A stretch of 64,000 nt of DNA from VXNJ01 sp965249595. GTDB lineage: Bacteria; Chloroflexota; UBA11872; VXNJ01. Positions 35,826-44,939 of this stretch are shown here, one piece after another. The stretch is from NCBI GenBank assembly GCA_965249595.1, contig OZ252242.1, forward strand, positions 1,922,001 through 1,986,000. Reading direction: 5' to 3'. The position numbers were made by a program, and so were the translations under genes. Every line of letters begins with the position of its first letter. The stretch's first letter is position 1. The notes beneath the pieces are model-generated. The model was not told where the DNA came from and did not search any database. It saw nothing but the letters and a program-made list of their open reading frames with translations.

Positions 35826-37103
35826 TCAAATAGCCGCCAGCCGCAAAACCCAGTCGTAGCCCCGCCCCTGCTTGGGCGGGAAGAAGCTGTGGAAGGCCCG
35901 CCCGGGAAGCACCTCCGGTTCGCTTGCAACGCCGCTGCGCGGATCGAACCAACAACAGGACACCGCCGAGCCGGCCAGCGCCTCCATGTCAACCGTAAAG
36001 CCGTGGCCATGCGAGCTGTAGACAAGGGCCTGCGAACGGGATGCCGAGCTGGTCGCGCAGACCCGGCCTTCACTGGCGGCGCGGTCGACGCGGACGATTA
36101 GTCCGTCATCGGGAATCCGACTCTGGTACGGGATCGATTCGATGAGCGATTTGAGATATCTCATCTGATGCGAACCGGGCAACTGCAGGGCGATTCGCCA
36201 GGGCATGTTGGCGCCAAATGTCGGCTTCGACCCGCCGGGCGCGTAGAACATGAACACGTCGTTGCAGCCATAGGTGTGACCGCAGGCCCCGGCAAACACC
36301 GCCCAATAGGCTTGTTTTCGAACCTGCCAATCGTCGGCGCGCGGCCCGAAATCTCGCAGATGCTGCGGCATGTTTTCGTACATCGGCTCGGCGTCCAAAG
36401 TCGGCTTGGGTGGATCGCGCGCCCAATCGGCGGCGATGAACCGCCAGTTCGGGTTGTCGAGCAAATGACCGGACTGGACGATATTGAAATCGCACCAGGG
36501 AGCATCGTGGAACCAAGTTGAGGACGCCTGCCCGCCGCTGGGGTGATAGGTGATCAAACCGGTCCCGCCGTCACCGGCCCGAATGCCTTCGGCCTGGCGG
36601 GCAAAGACCGCTCCCTTGCCATGCTCGGGCTGGTCTCCGCCCAGCATCCAAATTACCGAGCGGCCGGCATAGCGCTGACCGAGGAATCGGCCCTGCTGGT
36701 AGGCGTTTTCAAGCGTTACCAGCGGGTCGGCCAGCATGTAGTCGCCGCCCGGGGTAACGCCGGTCACGATGTAACCCCAGTTCGGCAGGATCACGGCATG
36801 CATTCCAAGCTGCTGGCAGCGGTCAACAACCCAATCCAGGTGGGCGAAGAATTCTTCGTTGGGACGTGTCGGATCATTGCCAATGTAAGGGCACGCGCCG
36901 GCTGTGTTCGGTTGGTAGCGGATATCAAAAACAACCAATTGAATGGCATTGAAGCCCTTGGCCGCCCGGTCAGTCAAATAGTGGTCGGCAGCGCCCCGAT
37001 CCAACGCGTAGAGCAGTCGCCAGGCGGTATCAGCGAGATAGAAAAATGGCGAACCGTCGGTACCGATGATGTAGTGCCGATTAGGCGAGATTTGCAGTTT
37101 CAT
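35826..37103 (-). CDS. DUF4038 glycoside hydrolase, GH140 (apiosidase)-like
   Basis: 425 aa from ATG 37103. A TIM-barrel domain begins LADTAWRLLYALDR and continues with KGFNAIQLVVFDIRYQPN, WMLGGDQPEHG (candidate acid/base region) and LDAEPMYEN (candidate nucleophile Glu). A C-terminal beta-sandwich of about 90 residues carries SCCWFDPRSG. GH140 removes apiose from pectic rhamnogalacturonan II side chains. No signal peptide is seen, so it should act inside the cell on imported oligosaccharide. The longer frame to 37145 is rejected because MKLQISPNRHYI is the natural N-terminus. Confidence 0.82.
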   Translation of the reverse strand: MKLQISPNRHYIIGTDGSPFFYLADTAWRLLYALDRGAADHYLTDRAAKGFNAIQLVVFDIRYQPNTAGACPYIGNDPTRPNEEFFAHLDWVVDRCQQLGMHAVILPNWGYIVTGVTPGGDYMLADPLVTLENAYQQGRFLGQRYAGRSVIWMLGGDQPEHGKGAVFARQAEGIRAGDGGTGLITYHPSGGQASSTWFHDAPWCDFNIVQSGHLLDNPNWRFIAADWARDPPKPTLDAEPMYENMPQHLRDFGPRADDWQVRKQAYWAVFAGACGHTYGCNDVFMFYAPGGSKPTFGANMPWRIALQLPGSHQMRYLKSLIESIPYQSRIPDDGLIVRVDRAASEGRVCATSSASRSQALVYSSHGHGFTVDMEALAGSAVSCCWFDPRSGVASEPEVLPGRAFHSFFPPKQGRGYDWVLRLAAI

Positions 37104-37464
37104 GAAGTGTCCCGCGGCGACCAGCTGCCGATGCCGGCCGGCCAAAAATTTTAGGAGCTAAAGGTGGGCGATAAGGCTGAAATGAAGCCCTAATTTGCGT
37201 CTTTCGCGCCGCTGGCGGGGCCACCGCGATCCGGCCGAGCCAAAGGGCAATCGCAAAAATCACCTTGCCGGCAGTGGCAGGCGAAGATTGCAGACCAGAT
37301 CGTCGCTCCACCCAATGCTTGGAAATTAATCGCTTGCTCCGACTGACAGCCGAACTAATCGTTGGGCTTTTAAAGTGATAGTTAGCAACCGATTGGGCCG
37401 AATACCCGGCCCCGTTCGTCGATCCACGCCAAACCCCAGCGCGATTTCAATCAGGTAGGAAGCA
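37104..37464. other. Divergent intergenic region, no gene recognised
   Basis: 361 bp between the GH140-like gene and the ThDP enzyme. The right half is AT-richer than its surroundings and probably holds both promoters, but no clear -35/-10 pair stands out. An AGGTAGGA stretch just before 37465 can serve as the ribosome-binding site of the ThDP gene. Confidence 0.5.
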
Positions 37465-39120
37465 ATGGACTGCAACCAGGCGATCGCTCACGCCCTCAAA
37501 GCGGAGGGTGTTGAATACCTCTTTGCTTTCCCTGCCAATCCGATCATTGATACGTGTGCCCAAGTCGGCATAAAACCCATAATCGGCCGCACCGAGCGGA
37601 CCATCGTAAACATGGCCGACGGCTATTCGCGGGTCTCTCGCGGGAAGCAGATTGGAGTGGTAGCGGTCCAGTATGGCCCAGGTGCTGAGAACGCCTTCGG
37701 TGGGGTTGCGCAAGGATTTGCCGATGCCAGTCCGTTCCTGGTCTTGACCGGGTCTTATCGCTCCAACCGCCTAGATATCACTCCGATGTTCGACGCCGTT
37801 CCCAATTACCAGGCCATCACCAAGTGGGCCGGGCAGATATCGACCCCCGATGTGACCTTGGATCGCATTCGGCGCGCGTTTACCCTGCTGCGCAACGGCA
37901 AGAGCGGTCCGGTCTTGCTCCAGATCCCAATGGATGTCGCCGCCAGGGAGTACCCGGATCGGGTCGAGTCCTACGTACCGACGCGTCAATATCGCTCCAG
38001 CGGTGATCCCGCCGACGTAGACCATCTGGTCGAATTGCTGCGTTTGGCCGAGCGGCCGGTGATTCATGCCGGTGCCGGAGTCCTCTACGGCAATGCCTCA
38101 GACCGCCTGCTGCAGCTGGCTGAACTTATGTCAATTCCGGTCTGCGTGACGCTCAACGGTAAAAGTGCATTTCCAGAGAACCACCCTCTGTCATTGGGAT
38201 TATTCGCCAAAGCCAATACTCTCCCGGCCTGTCAATTTATCTCCCAATCCGATTTGATAATCGGCCTAGGATCCAGCTTTACCATCGCCAACCAGCAAGC
38301 CGGCCTTCCCGAATCAGCCCGCCTGGTGCAAATCATCGACAACGATATTGACTTGCAGAAGGACTACCCGATAGAACACGCCGTCATTGGCGATGTCGAT
38401 CTGGTGCTCGAACAACTGCTGTCAGCCCTGCGCGAAGCGGACGTGTCGGCACCATACGACCCGCGACCGGCCATTGCCCGATCCCGCCGGGAATGGATGG
38501 ACCAATGGAGCGACCGACTGACTGACACTTCCAACCCGCTAAATCCCTACCGCGTCATCGATGAATTGATGGCGTCGGTTGATCTAGATCGTACGATCGT
38601 GACCCACGATTCCGGTTATCCGCGCGACCAGACCGCCCCTTTTTGGCGATCGCGACCCGGCGGTTATTACATCGGTTGGGGAAAGTCGACGCAATTGGGC
38701 TACGGGTTGGGCCTGGCCTACGGCGCCAAGCTGGCCCGCCCCAACGACCAAGTGATCAACATCATGGGCGATACCGCCGTCGGCATGGCCGGCATGGACT
38801 TTGAAACCGCCGCCCGCAATGAAATCGGCGTGCTAACGGTGATCTTAAACAACGGGGTCATGTCGGGTTATGGCAAGCACATGCCGGTTGCCGTATCGCG
38901 CTTTGACGCCGATCGCCTGGGCGGCCATTACACCGACCTTGCCAAATCGCTTGGCGTGGATGGCGAACGGGTCTTCGACAATGGCGATCTGGCCGCCGCA
39001 ATTGGGCGTGGATTGAGCGCCACCCAGGCCGGCCGGCCCTACGTCCTCGAGGCAATGACCCGGCCCGATCCAGTCATGTCCAACTATCTTGAGCAATTTG
39101 GCTTACAACAACTCAACTGA
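37465..39120 (+). CDS. Thiamine pyrophosphate-dependent enzyme, acetolactate synthase-like
   Basis: 551 aa with the three domains of the POX/ALS family. Catalytic Glu44 in GRTERTIVNMADGYSR activates ThDP, the central domain contains HAGAGVLYGNASDRL, and the ThDP-Mg motif begins GDTAVGMAGMDFETAARNEI and ends in NN. It lacks a neighbouring ilvN regulatory subunit, and several positions differ from housekeeping IlvB, so a different 2-keto acid decarboxylase or carboligase is likely. Reaction unassigned. The next gene, 43 bp on, is an ABC exporter with no evident link. Confidence 0.85.
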   Translation: MDCNQAIAHALKAEGVEYLFAFPANPIIDTCAQVGIKPIIGRTERTIVNMADGYSRVSRGKQIGVVAVQYGPGAENAFGGVAQGFADASPFLVLTGSYRSNRLDITPMFDAVPNYQAITKWAGQISTPDVTLDRIRRAFTLLRNGKSGPVLLQIPMDVAAREYPDRVESYVPTRQYRSSGDPADVDHLVELLRLAERPVIHAGAGVLYGNASDRLLQLAELMSIPVCVTLNGKSAFPENHPLSLGLFAKANTLPACQFISQSDLIIGLGSSFTIANQQAGLPESARLVQIIDNDIDLQKDYPIEHAVIGDVDLVLEQLLSALREADVSAPYDPRPAIARSRREWMDQWSDRLTDTSNPLNPYRVIDELMASVDLDRTIVTHDSGYPRDQTAPFWRSRPGGYYIGWGKSTQLGYGLGLAYGAKLARPNDQVINIMGDTAVGMAGMDFETAARNEIGVLTVILNNGVMSGYGKHMPVAVSRFDADRLGGHYTDLAKSLGVDGERVFDNGDLAAAIGRGLSATQAGRPYVLEAMTRPDPVMSNYLEQFGLQQLN

Positions 39121-39163
39121 GTCGGCACTAGCAGTAGGCAATCCGGCAAAGGCGCACTGCTAA

Positions 39164-41002
39164 ATGGCGCATCGCCGCCGCGGCCAGCAGGCCGAAATTC
39201 GGCTGGCCCGATTTCCGGAGGCGTTCAACTACGCCACCCGGGTGATGTTGCTGGTATTTGAGACCAGCCCGGTAATGACCATCTCGCTTGGCGTGCTCAC
39301 CCTTTTGGCCGCCCTAATGCCGGCGGCCCAAGTCTGGATCTTTAAGCAGATCCTGGATCAAATTGGCCTTGAGCTGGGTGGTAGCGGCACCGGTGACATG
39401 GAGCCGATCCTGCTGCTGGCGGTGATCAATTTCGCGGTCGTGATCGCCAGTTTCGGTGCCCGTTCGGCGATTGCCGCAGTCCGCGGCACGCTCGGCGATC
39501 GATTCACCAATCGGACCAATTTGATGATCTTGGAGAAGGCGGAATCACTGGACATTTCATATTTTGAAAACCCAGCCTTTTACGACCGCTTGGAGAACGC
39601 CCAGCGCGAAGCCCGCGAGGGCCCGGTGCAAATAGTCAACGAGTCATTCGGGCTGATTCAGAGCGCGATCACATTGATCACGATGATCGGACTTATGTTG
39701 ACGCTGGCCTGGTGGGTGGTGCTGGTGGTGCTCTTTTCCACCGCCCCAGCCCTGATCGTGGAAGTGATTTACTCGCGCGAACGCTTTCGCCTGCAGACGT
39801 TTAGGTCGCCGTTGGTTCGTCGTCTCGCCTACTACCGCTGGCTGATAACCAACGATGAATACATCAAGGAAATTCGCATCTTCAGGTTGGGACAGTTCTT
39901 GATCCGGATCTATCGCCAGACATTCGACCAGTTCCACATTCAAAATCGATCGCTGTTGATTCGTTCCAACAGAGCATCGTTCCTCCTGCAGGCCGTCGGT
40001 GCCGCGGGCGGACTCGGCGTATTTATTTTTGTCATCGTCCAAGTGTTTCGACGGGTGTTCACTTTGGGCGATATCTCACTCTTCTACCAGTCCTATTGGC
40101 AGACGGTGGAGACAACGGGGATGCTGCTAAAGGGCGTCGCCAGCCTTTACGAGCGTGGATTGTTTGTCAAGAACTTCTACGACTTCCTTGAATTCGAGTC
40201 GCTCATTCCGTCCGAGGTCGGCGGCCAGCCGATGCCGCGGCCGATTGAAGAGGGCATCGAATTCCGAAACGTGCACTTTACCTATCCGGGCACGACGGTA
40301 CCAGTATTGACCGGCCTTTCGTTTTCAATAAAACCGGGTGAAAAGGTGGCCATAGTCGGGGTCAATGGCGCCGGCAAGACCACCACCGTAAAGCTGCTGG
40401 CCCGGTTTTATGACGTAGACGAAGGGCAGATCCTCGTCGACGGGCGCGACCTTCGCCAATTCAACCTTGTCGATCTGCGATCGCAGATCGGGGTGATATT
40501 TCAAGATTTCGGCACCTACCAGGAGACCGCCGCGCGCAATATCGGCTTTGGCGAAATCTCCCGATTGCATGACTATTCGCAAATCGCCAGCGCCGCCGAC
40601 AAGGGCGGCGCAGTGGATCTGATCGAGAAGTTGCCAAAAGGCTATGAGACGCAATTGGGCCGATGGTTCGGATCGGGTGGCGTGAATCTTTCCGGCGGGC
40701 AGTGGCAAAAAATCGCTCTGGCCCGCGGGTTTATGCGTGATGCCCAATTGCTGGTACTCGATGAGCCGACGGCGGCGCTTGACGTTGAGGCCGAGGCCGA
40801 GGTTTTTGGGCGGATCCAGAGCCTGTCCAAGGGGCGGATGGCGATTTTGATCTCGCACCGCTTTACCACCGTCCGGCTGGCCGATCGAATCGTTGTAATC
40901 GATGGCGGACGGGTGCTCGAACACGGCACCCACGACCAATTGATCGCCCAGGGCGGGACCTACGCACGCTTGTTTGAGATGCAGGCGCGGTCATACCGTT
41001 GA
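39164..41002 (+). CDS. ABC exporter, fused membrane and ATPase domains
   Basis: 612 aa half-transporter (MsbA/LmrA type). The N-terminal transmembrane domain spans about 30-340 with six helices. The ATPase domain has Walker A GVNGAGKTT near 398, Q-loop IFQDFG, signature LSGGQWQKIALAR and Walker B LLVLDEPTAALD, followed by the H-loop in ISHRFTT. The NBD resembles the lantibiotic/multidrug subgroup, in which LSGGQWQ is common. Expected to form a homodimer. Cargo unknown. Confidence 0.92.
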   Translation: MAHRRRGQQAEIRLARFPEAFNYATRVMLLVFETSPVMTISLGVLTLLAALMPAAQVWIFKQILDQIGLELGGSGTGDMEPILLLAVINFAVVIASFGARSAIAAVRGTLGDRFTNRTNLMILEKAESLDISYFENPAFYDRLENAQREAREGPVQIVNESFGLIQSAITLITMIGLMLTLAWWVVLVVLFSTAPALIVEVIYSRERFRLQTFRSPLVRRLAYYRWLITNDEYIKEIRIFRLGQFLIRIYRQTFDQFHIQNRSLLIRSNRASFLLQAVGAAGGLGVFIFVIVQVFRRVFTLGDISLFYQSYWQTVETTGMLLKGVASLYERGLFVKNFYDFLEFESLIPSEVGGQPMPRPIEEGIEFRNVHFTYPGTTVPVLTGLSFSIKPGEKVAIVGVNGAGKTTTVKLLARFYDVDEGQILVDGRDLRQFNLVDLRSQIGVIFQDFGTYQETAARNIGFGEISRLHDYSQIASAADKGGAVDLIEKLPKGYETQLGRWFGSGGVNLSGGQWQKIALARGFMRDAQLLVLDEPTAALDVEAEAEVFGRIQSLSKGRMAILISHRFTTVRLADRIVVIDGGRVLEHGTHDQLIAQGGTYARLFEMQARSYR

Positions 41003-41104
41003 GCATCACTGGAACAATCATCGCGCCGGCCGGTTGCACGCCGTCGTCGCTGGGCGCGGCCCAGGGAATGACCAAACAGTGGCAAGCAATTTGAGGAGAT
41101 TTGG

Positions 41105-41485
41105 ATGAACGCACCGAATGCAAGCGACGTGAAAGTATTTGTGCCGGCCAGAAATTTCAGCGATTCGCTGGCGTTCTACCAAGCAATGGGATGGAACGTC
41201 AATTGGCGGGCCGACGACGATGGCCTTGCCGAATTGGAGCTTGCCAACTGCCGTTTTTACCTCCAGGACTACTACAACAAAGCCTGGGCGGACAATTTCA
41301 TGATGCACCTCACCGTAGACGATGCCAATTCATGGTGGGAACATGCATCGCGGGTAATAAGGGAAGGCGGATACAAACGTGCTCGAACCCGTAAGCCGCA
41401 GGGAGAGTCGTACGGCGCCCTCGTCACATTCGTATGGGATCCGTCCGGCGTCCTGCTTCACTTTGCCCAATTCGACGAAACGTAA
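41105..41485 (+). CDS. Glyoxalase/bleomycin-resistance (VOC) family protein
   Basis: 126 aa with paired beta-alpha-beta-beta-beta modules. VKVFVPARNFSDSLAFYQAMGW begins the first module, and MMHLTVDDANSWWEHA and FVWDPSGVLLHFAQF define the second, with candidate metal ligands Glu, His and Glu-like positions only partly conserved. GAGGAGAT lies just before the ATG. Function cannot be inferred beyond the fold; members range from lactoylglutathione lyases to drug-binding proteins. Converges on the tRNA gene. Confidence 0.85.
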   Translation: MNAPNASDVKVFVPARNFSDSLAFYQAMGWNVNWRADDDGLAELELANCRFYLQDYYNKAWADNFMMHLTVDDANSWWEHASRVIREGGYKRARTRKPQGESYGALVTFVWDPSGVLLHFAQFDET

Positions 41486-41608
41486 CGCCGCCCAATCGCC
41501 TGCAAAAAAGCGTCGTTCAAAGCATGGCCCGCTAGAAATGAGTCCAGGCTCGACGGCCGCCCGCTAGGCGCCCGACATCCGCGTGACATCCGATCGCCCA
41601 TTGCCAAA

Positions 41609-41685
41609 TGGCGTCCTCGAGAGGATTCGAACCTCCGACCTTATGGTCCGCAACCATACGCTCTATCCAGCTGAGCTACGAGGAC
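41609..41685 (-). tRNA. tRNA-Arg with GCG anticodon, CCA encoded
   Basis: 77 nt including a genomic CCA. Acceptor GTCCTCG/CGAGGAC is fully paired; D arm GCTC/GAGC; anticodon arm TATGG-TTGCGGA-CCATA, giving anticodon GCG (codons CGC/CGU); T arm GGAGG/CCTCT with the TTCGAAT loop. A20 in the D loop and C35 are arginine identity elements, and the discriminator is G73. Most bacteria read these codons with an ACG tRNA modified to inosine. The first 10 nt encode the last codons and stop of the upstream CPBP protease gene on the same strand. Confidence 0.95.
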
Positions 41686-42320
41686 AAGTCTTTCCTGGCG
41701 GCGCGCAATTTTAGGGGCGGTCCGACCACAAACAGGGCCAGGTCGGCAGCCGAATGGGCGAGCACCGGGGCGATGAGCGAGCCGCTGAATTCGTACAGCA
41801 GTCCGAATAAAACCCCACCAAGGGTAGCCACAACGATAAATCTTAATCCGAAGCCGGCCAGGGCGTGGTGGGCACCAAATGCGAGCGAAGTTATAAGCAG
41901 CGCCGGCAACAGCGTGAAGTGGTCGGTTAGCGCGTCTTGCACGAACGCCCGCCAGAACAGCTCCTCAACCAACGGATTGGTGACGAGAAAGAAGGTTCCG
42001 CCGACCAACAGCCCGCCGGCCGTCCAGCGATACTGCTGCGACGGGTAATGGAAAACGAAGGTTGTGCATACTGCCAGCACCCCGACAATTGCCGCCAGGG
42101 TCCAGATCCAGCCCGGCCCATCGAGGGGCGACCAACCGGCCAGTCCGCCGTCCCAGAAGCCGCGGACAACCGGCGGGGCCAGCAGCCAGGGTATACGTAC
42201 TAATAAATCCCGCCAAAACCAGGGCCAGGCGGAACCCGCAGTTTGATAAGGCACCCCGGATATTCGGGCCGGTCGATTGGCGTAGGTTTCGAGCAGCCAG
42301 GCCTGAAGGCGAGGAATCAT
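41676..42320 (-). CDS. CPBP family intramembrane glutamic endopeptidase
   Basis: 214 aa with about six hydrophobic segments. The CPBP (ABI/CAAX) motifs are complete: EExxxR in NPLVEELFWRAFVQ (about 113-126), FGAHHALAG with the second-motif His, and HSAADLALF with the third. Bacterial members process or protect membrane proteins, and some give bacteriocin self-immunity. ATG start in an ATGA overlap with the upstream MFS gene. The TAG stop lies at positions 8-10 of the tRNA-Arg gene, so the mRNA 3' end and the tRNA 5' end share sequence. Confidence 0.88.
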   Translation of the reverse strand: MIPRLQAWLLETYANRPARISGVPYQTAGSAWPWFWRDLLVRIPWLLAPPVVRGFWDGGLAGWSPLDGPGWIWTLAAIVGVLAVCTTFVFHYPSQQYRWTAGGLLVGGTFFLVTNPLVEELFWRAFVQDALTDHFTLLPALLITSLAFGAHHALAGFGLRFIVVATLGGVLFGLLYEFSGSLIAPVLAHSAADLALFVVGPPLKLRAARKDLSS

Positions 42321-43507
42321 GCCACCACTCTAGACGACCTGGCGATCAAATGGCGCAGGCGATATACGGCCAAAAGTGCAGCCGCCGATATGGCCCCGGT
42401 TAAGAAAAATCCAACGTCCGGCCAAGCGGTCGCGGAAAGCGCACCGATAAACGCGGCGGCTATGACCAGGCCGAATGAATAAGTGACCGTCAGCAAGGCC
42501 ATTGCGTTCGAGGAACCGCCGGGCGGCGAGAGATCACCGCCGAGGGCAACCAGGATCGTTTGGAAGGCGGATTGAATGAACCAGTTGAGCGAAGTGATCG
42601 CCAATAGCAAGTACACGTTATCCAAAAGCGGGAAGGAAATACAGGCCAAAACACCGCCTATCTGGAGTAAGTAGAGCACGCCCGTGCGACCAAATAAATC
42701 GGACAGGCGGCCGACGACCAGCTGGGCCAATCCACCGGCAATCGATCCGGCGAATGTGAGATATCCGACGTACTCAATGCCCCCACCAATATCAAACAGG
42801 CGCGGACCGGCCATCAAATTAAACAGAACGAAGACCATCGCGTGGGCACCCCGAATCAGCGACATCTGGCGCAGTATCGGGTCGGCCAGGCCGGCAAACA
42901 CGTTTCCGCTAGGCGGCAATTTAGGACGGGCCGCGGCTCTGGGCAATAGCAGCAGCGAAATCAAAGATGCCAACACGATCATCGCCGCGGCGATGGAAGC
43001 AAAGTGCCTGAATCCCGATTCGGCCGCGATCTGGCCCAATACCAACCCGCTTATTCCCACTGCGGCCACCATAACCAGGGCGACGGCGCCCGAGATTAGG
43101 CCGCGATGGCGAAGGGGGGCGATTTCCACGGTGTAGTTTTGGACGCCGGTCCAATGCAGGGCCAAGCCGATGCCGGCCACGAGGCCCAAGGGAATCGCCA
43201 ACAGAAAGTTTTGCGTCAACCCCAAGAACGCCAAATAGGCGGCCAACATCGCCTGACCCACTCCGTAGGAGACCTTGGATCCAAACCGGTTGACAACCCG
43301 CAGTGAAAGCCAGCCACCGATCGTAAATGACCCGGTGTGGACGGCAATCATGATCAGGGCGGCCGACCATATACCGGCATCAAACTCCTTGGCCACAAAG
43401 CTGGAGAGGAATGACATTGACGCCATCCATCCGCCGGCTGACAACGCTACCGAGCAAAGCAGGAGGATCAGGGCGCGGCGACGCGGCGGCTGGTGGTCGG
43501 ATCTCAA
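42317..43507 (-). CDS. MFS transporter, second of a tandem pair
   Basis: About 396 aa with twelve predicted hydrophobic helices. VALSAGGWMASMSFLSSFVAKEFD forms the first helix and GGWLSLRVVNRFGSK carries the loop 2-3 pattern typical of MFS. A longer open frame begins at 43609, but TTG 43507 makes a TTGA overlap with the upstream MFS stop and gives a normal N-terminus. It is recognisably a paralogue of its neighbour in topology and in the SxGGW motif of helix 1. Substrate unknown. Confidence 0.88.
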   Translation of the reverse strand: MRSDHQPPRRRALILLLCSVALSAGGWMASMSFLSSFVAKEFDAGIWSAALIMIAVHTGSFTIGGWLSLRVVNRFGSKVSYGVGQAMLAAYLAFLGLTQNFLLAIPLGLVAGIGLALHWTGVQNYTVEIAPLRHRGLISGAVALVMVAAVGISGLVLGQIAAESGFRHFASIAAAMIVLASLISLLLLPRAAARPKLPPSGNVFAGLADPILRQMSLIRGAHAMVFVLFNLMAGPRLFDIGGGIEYVGYLTFAGSIAGGLAQLVVGRLSDLFGRTGVLYLLQIGGVLACISFPLLDNVYLLLAITSLNWFIQSAFQTILVALGGDLSPPGGSSNAMALLTVTYSFGLVIAAAFIGALSATAWPDVGFFLTGAISAAALLAVYRLRHLIARSSRVVA

Positions 43508-44673
43508 TCTATCGAAAGGGTCCGTTGCGGCAGCCAGAAGAGCAGGGCCACGATTGGAATAAAAGCCAATGCTATGACCAAAAACGGTAGTCCACTGACT
43601 GTTCCCCACAGAAGGCCGCCAATGGTCACGCCGATGAGCATTCCAATCGCGAATCCGCTGGTATGCAATCCGGAGACGATCGGCACATCTTTCGGATTGA
43701 CCAAATCGCCGCTGATGGCGGTCAACAAGGATTGAAGAGAACTCTGTCCAAACATTTGCATTACCGCGCCTGCCAAGAGTGGCAGCAGTTCGGTCGAACG
43801 CCAGAAAATTAGCGCCGCGGCGGCCGCAAATGGCGTAGTTGCAATCAAGAGGTTGCGGCGGCCCACGCGATCGGAAATCGACCCGATCAATACTTGTGAC
43901 GCACCGCCGCCGATCGCCCCGGCCGAGAGATAGAAACCGACGGCCGCCAGTTCATCGATGGCCGTCAGAAGAACAAAAGCCGAGAGCAATTGAAATACCC
44001 CGAACGAGGCGCCGGACATCGATCTGGTCAGCACCGAAATGAGCACCGCGCGATCGCCCAGCAACCGACGGTAGGAGCGCATCAACGATCTGACGGATAT
44101 GTGGGAGCGGGCGACCATGTCCTTTAGATCCGGCAAAACTAGCCAGGCGGTAAGGAACGAAAGGGAGAGCAGGGCCGACGCGCCGGCAAAGGTGGCCCAC
44201 AGGCCGAACCCATCACCGAGCAGGGTCAGCAGTGGCCCAAAGATACCCGGTCCGATAACCAGTGAAAACGCGACCATGCCGGCGGCCGCGCCGCGGCGCT
44301 GCGGGGCAACCGCTTCCAACATGTAGGCATTGATGCCGGTCCAATGGAACGGGGTCAGCATCCCGGCCAACGCCGCCAGCACGATCACCTGCCAGTCGTA
44401 GGTTGCAATCAGAATCAGGCCGGTGAAGATCGCCATCCCGGCGGTGCCCACCATGAAAGTTTGCCGGGAGCCCCAGCGAGCCGAAAACCCGCCGGCGTAG
44501 AGGCCGAGAACGGCCGCAAAGACCTGCATGGCCAAAAACGTTAGCATCGCGGCGATTACGCTGCTGCCCAGGCGATCGCGAATCATCACCGACAGCAATG
44601 AAAGGGCCGGTAGCCATCCGCCAACAGAGAGTAGGAAGCAGACGTTGAGCACGACAAATGGGCGCGTCAGCAT
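43504..44673 (-). CDS. MFS transporter, first of a tandem pair
   Basis: 389 aa, twelve helices. MLTRPFVVLNVCFLLSVGGW begins the first helix, and the GGFSARWGSRQTFMVG loop matches the MFS signature. First gene of MFS-MFS-CPBP-tRNA-Arg. It is divergent from the aconitase X genes, with about 266 bp between them, so a shared substrate with that operon is possible but unproven. A GGGC repeat lies just upstream of its start. Confidence 0.9.
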   Translation of the reverse strand: MLTRPFVVLNVCFLLSVGGWLPALSLLSVMIRDRLGSSVIAAMLTFLAMQVFAAVLGLYAGGFSARWGSRQTFMVGTAGMAIFTGLILIATYDWQVIVLAALAGMLTPFHWTGINAYMLEAVAPQRRGAAAGMVAFSLVIGPGIFGPLLTLLGDGFGLWATFAGASALLSLSFLTAWLVLPDLKDMVARSHISVRSLMRSYRRLLGDRAVLISVLTRSMSGASFGVFQLLSAFVLLTAIDELAAVGFYLSAGAIGGGASQVLIGSISDRVGRRNLLIATTPFAAAAALIFWRSTELLPLLAGAVMQMFGQSSLQSLLTAISGDLVNPKDVPIVSGLHTSGFAIGMLIGVTIGGLLWGTVSGLPFLVIALAFIPIVALLFWLPQRTLSID

Positions 44674-44694
44674 CCCGGCAGTGGCCCGGCCGAC

Positions 44695-44709
44695 GGGCGG
44701 GCGGGCGGG
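44695..44709 (+). repeat. Four GGG runs, G-quadruplex motif near the MFS start
   Basis: GGGCGGGCGGGCGGG: four G triplets with 1-nt loops, 22 bp upstream of the minus-strand MFS start codon at 44673. The G-rich strand is the template for that gene. It fits the strict G-quadruplex pattern, but a chance GC run is possible. The rest of the 266-bp divergent gap shows no clear promoter. Confidence 0.45.
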
Positions 44710-44939
44710 CGAACTCAGCGAACTTTACCCAATGGGATCGCTTTGCCCCTTGTATCGAGCCCAATTTCCTCGGGCGGTCGCGGCGGCCACTGGTTTCATA
44801 TCCGGTAGATGCCACCAAGTCTGGCTAGCTCCGATTCTCCCGCACTGCCCCGTCCAATCCAGACCACCTTATAGGCAAAATCTAAGGCGATCCGGCCATG
44901 GCCGGCGACCGATAAATCAACGGCCCGCGAAAGGCACCG

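Noticed and set aside
42317..43609. Start of the second MFS gene at 43609
   Set aside because: The extra 34 residues overlap the upstream MFS gene and are not membrane-like; TTG 43507 forms the usual coupled overlap.
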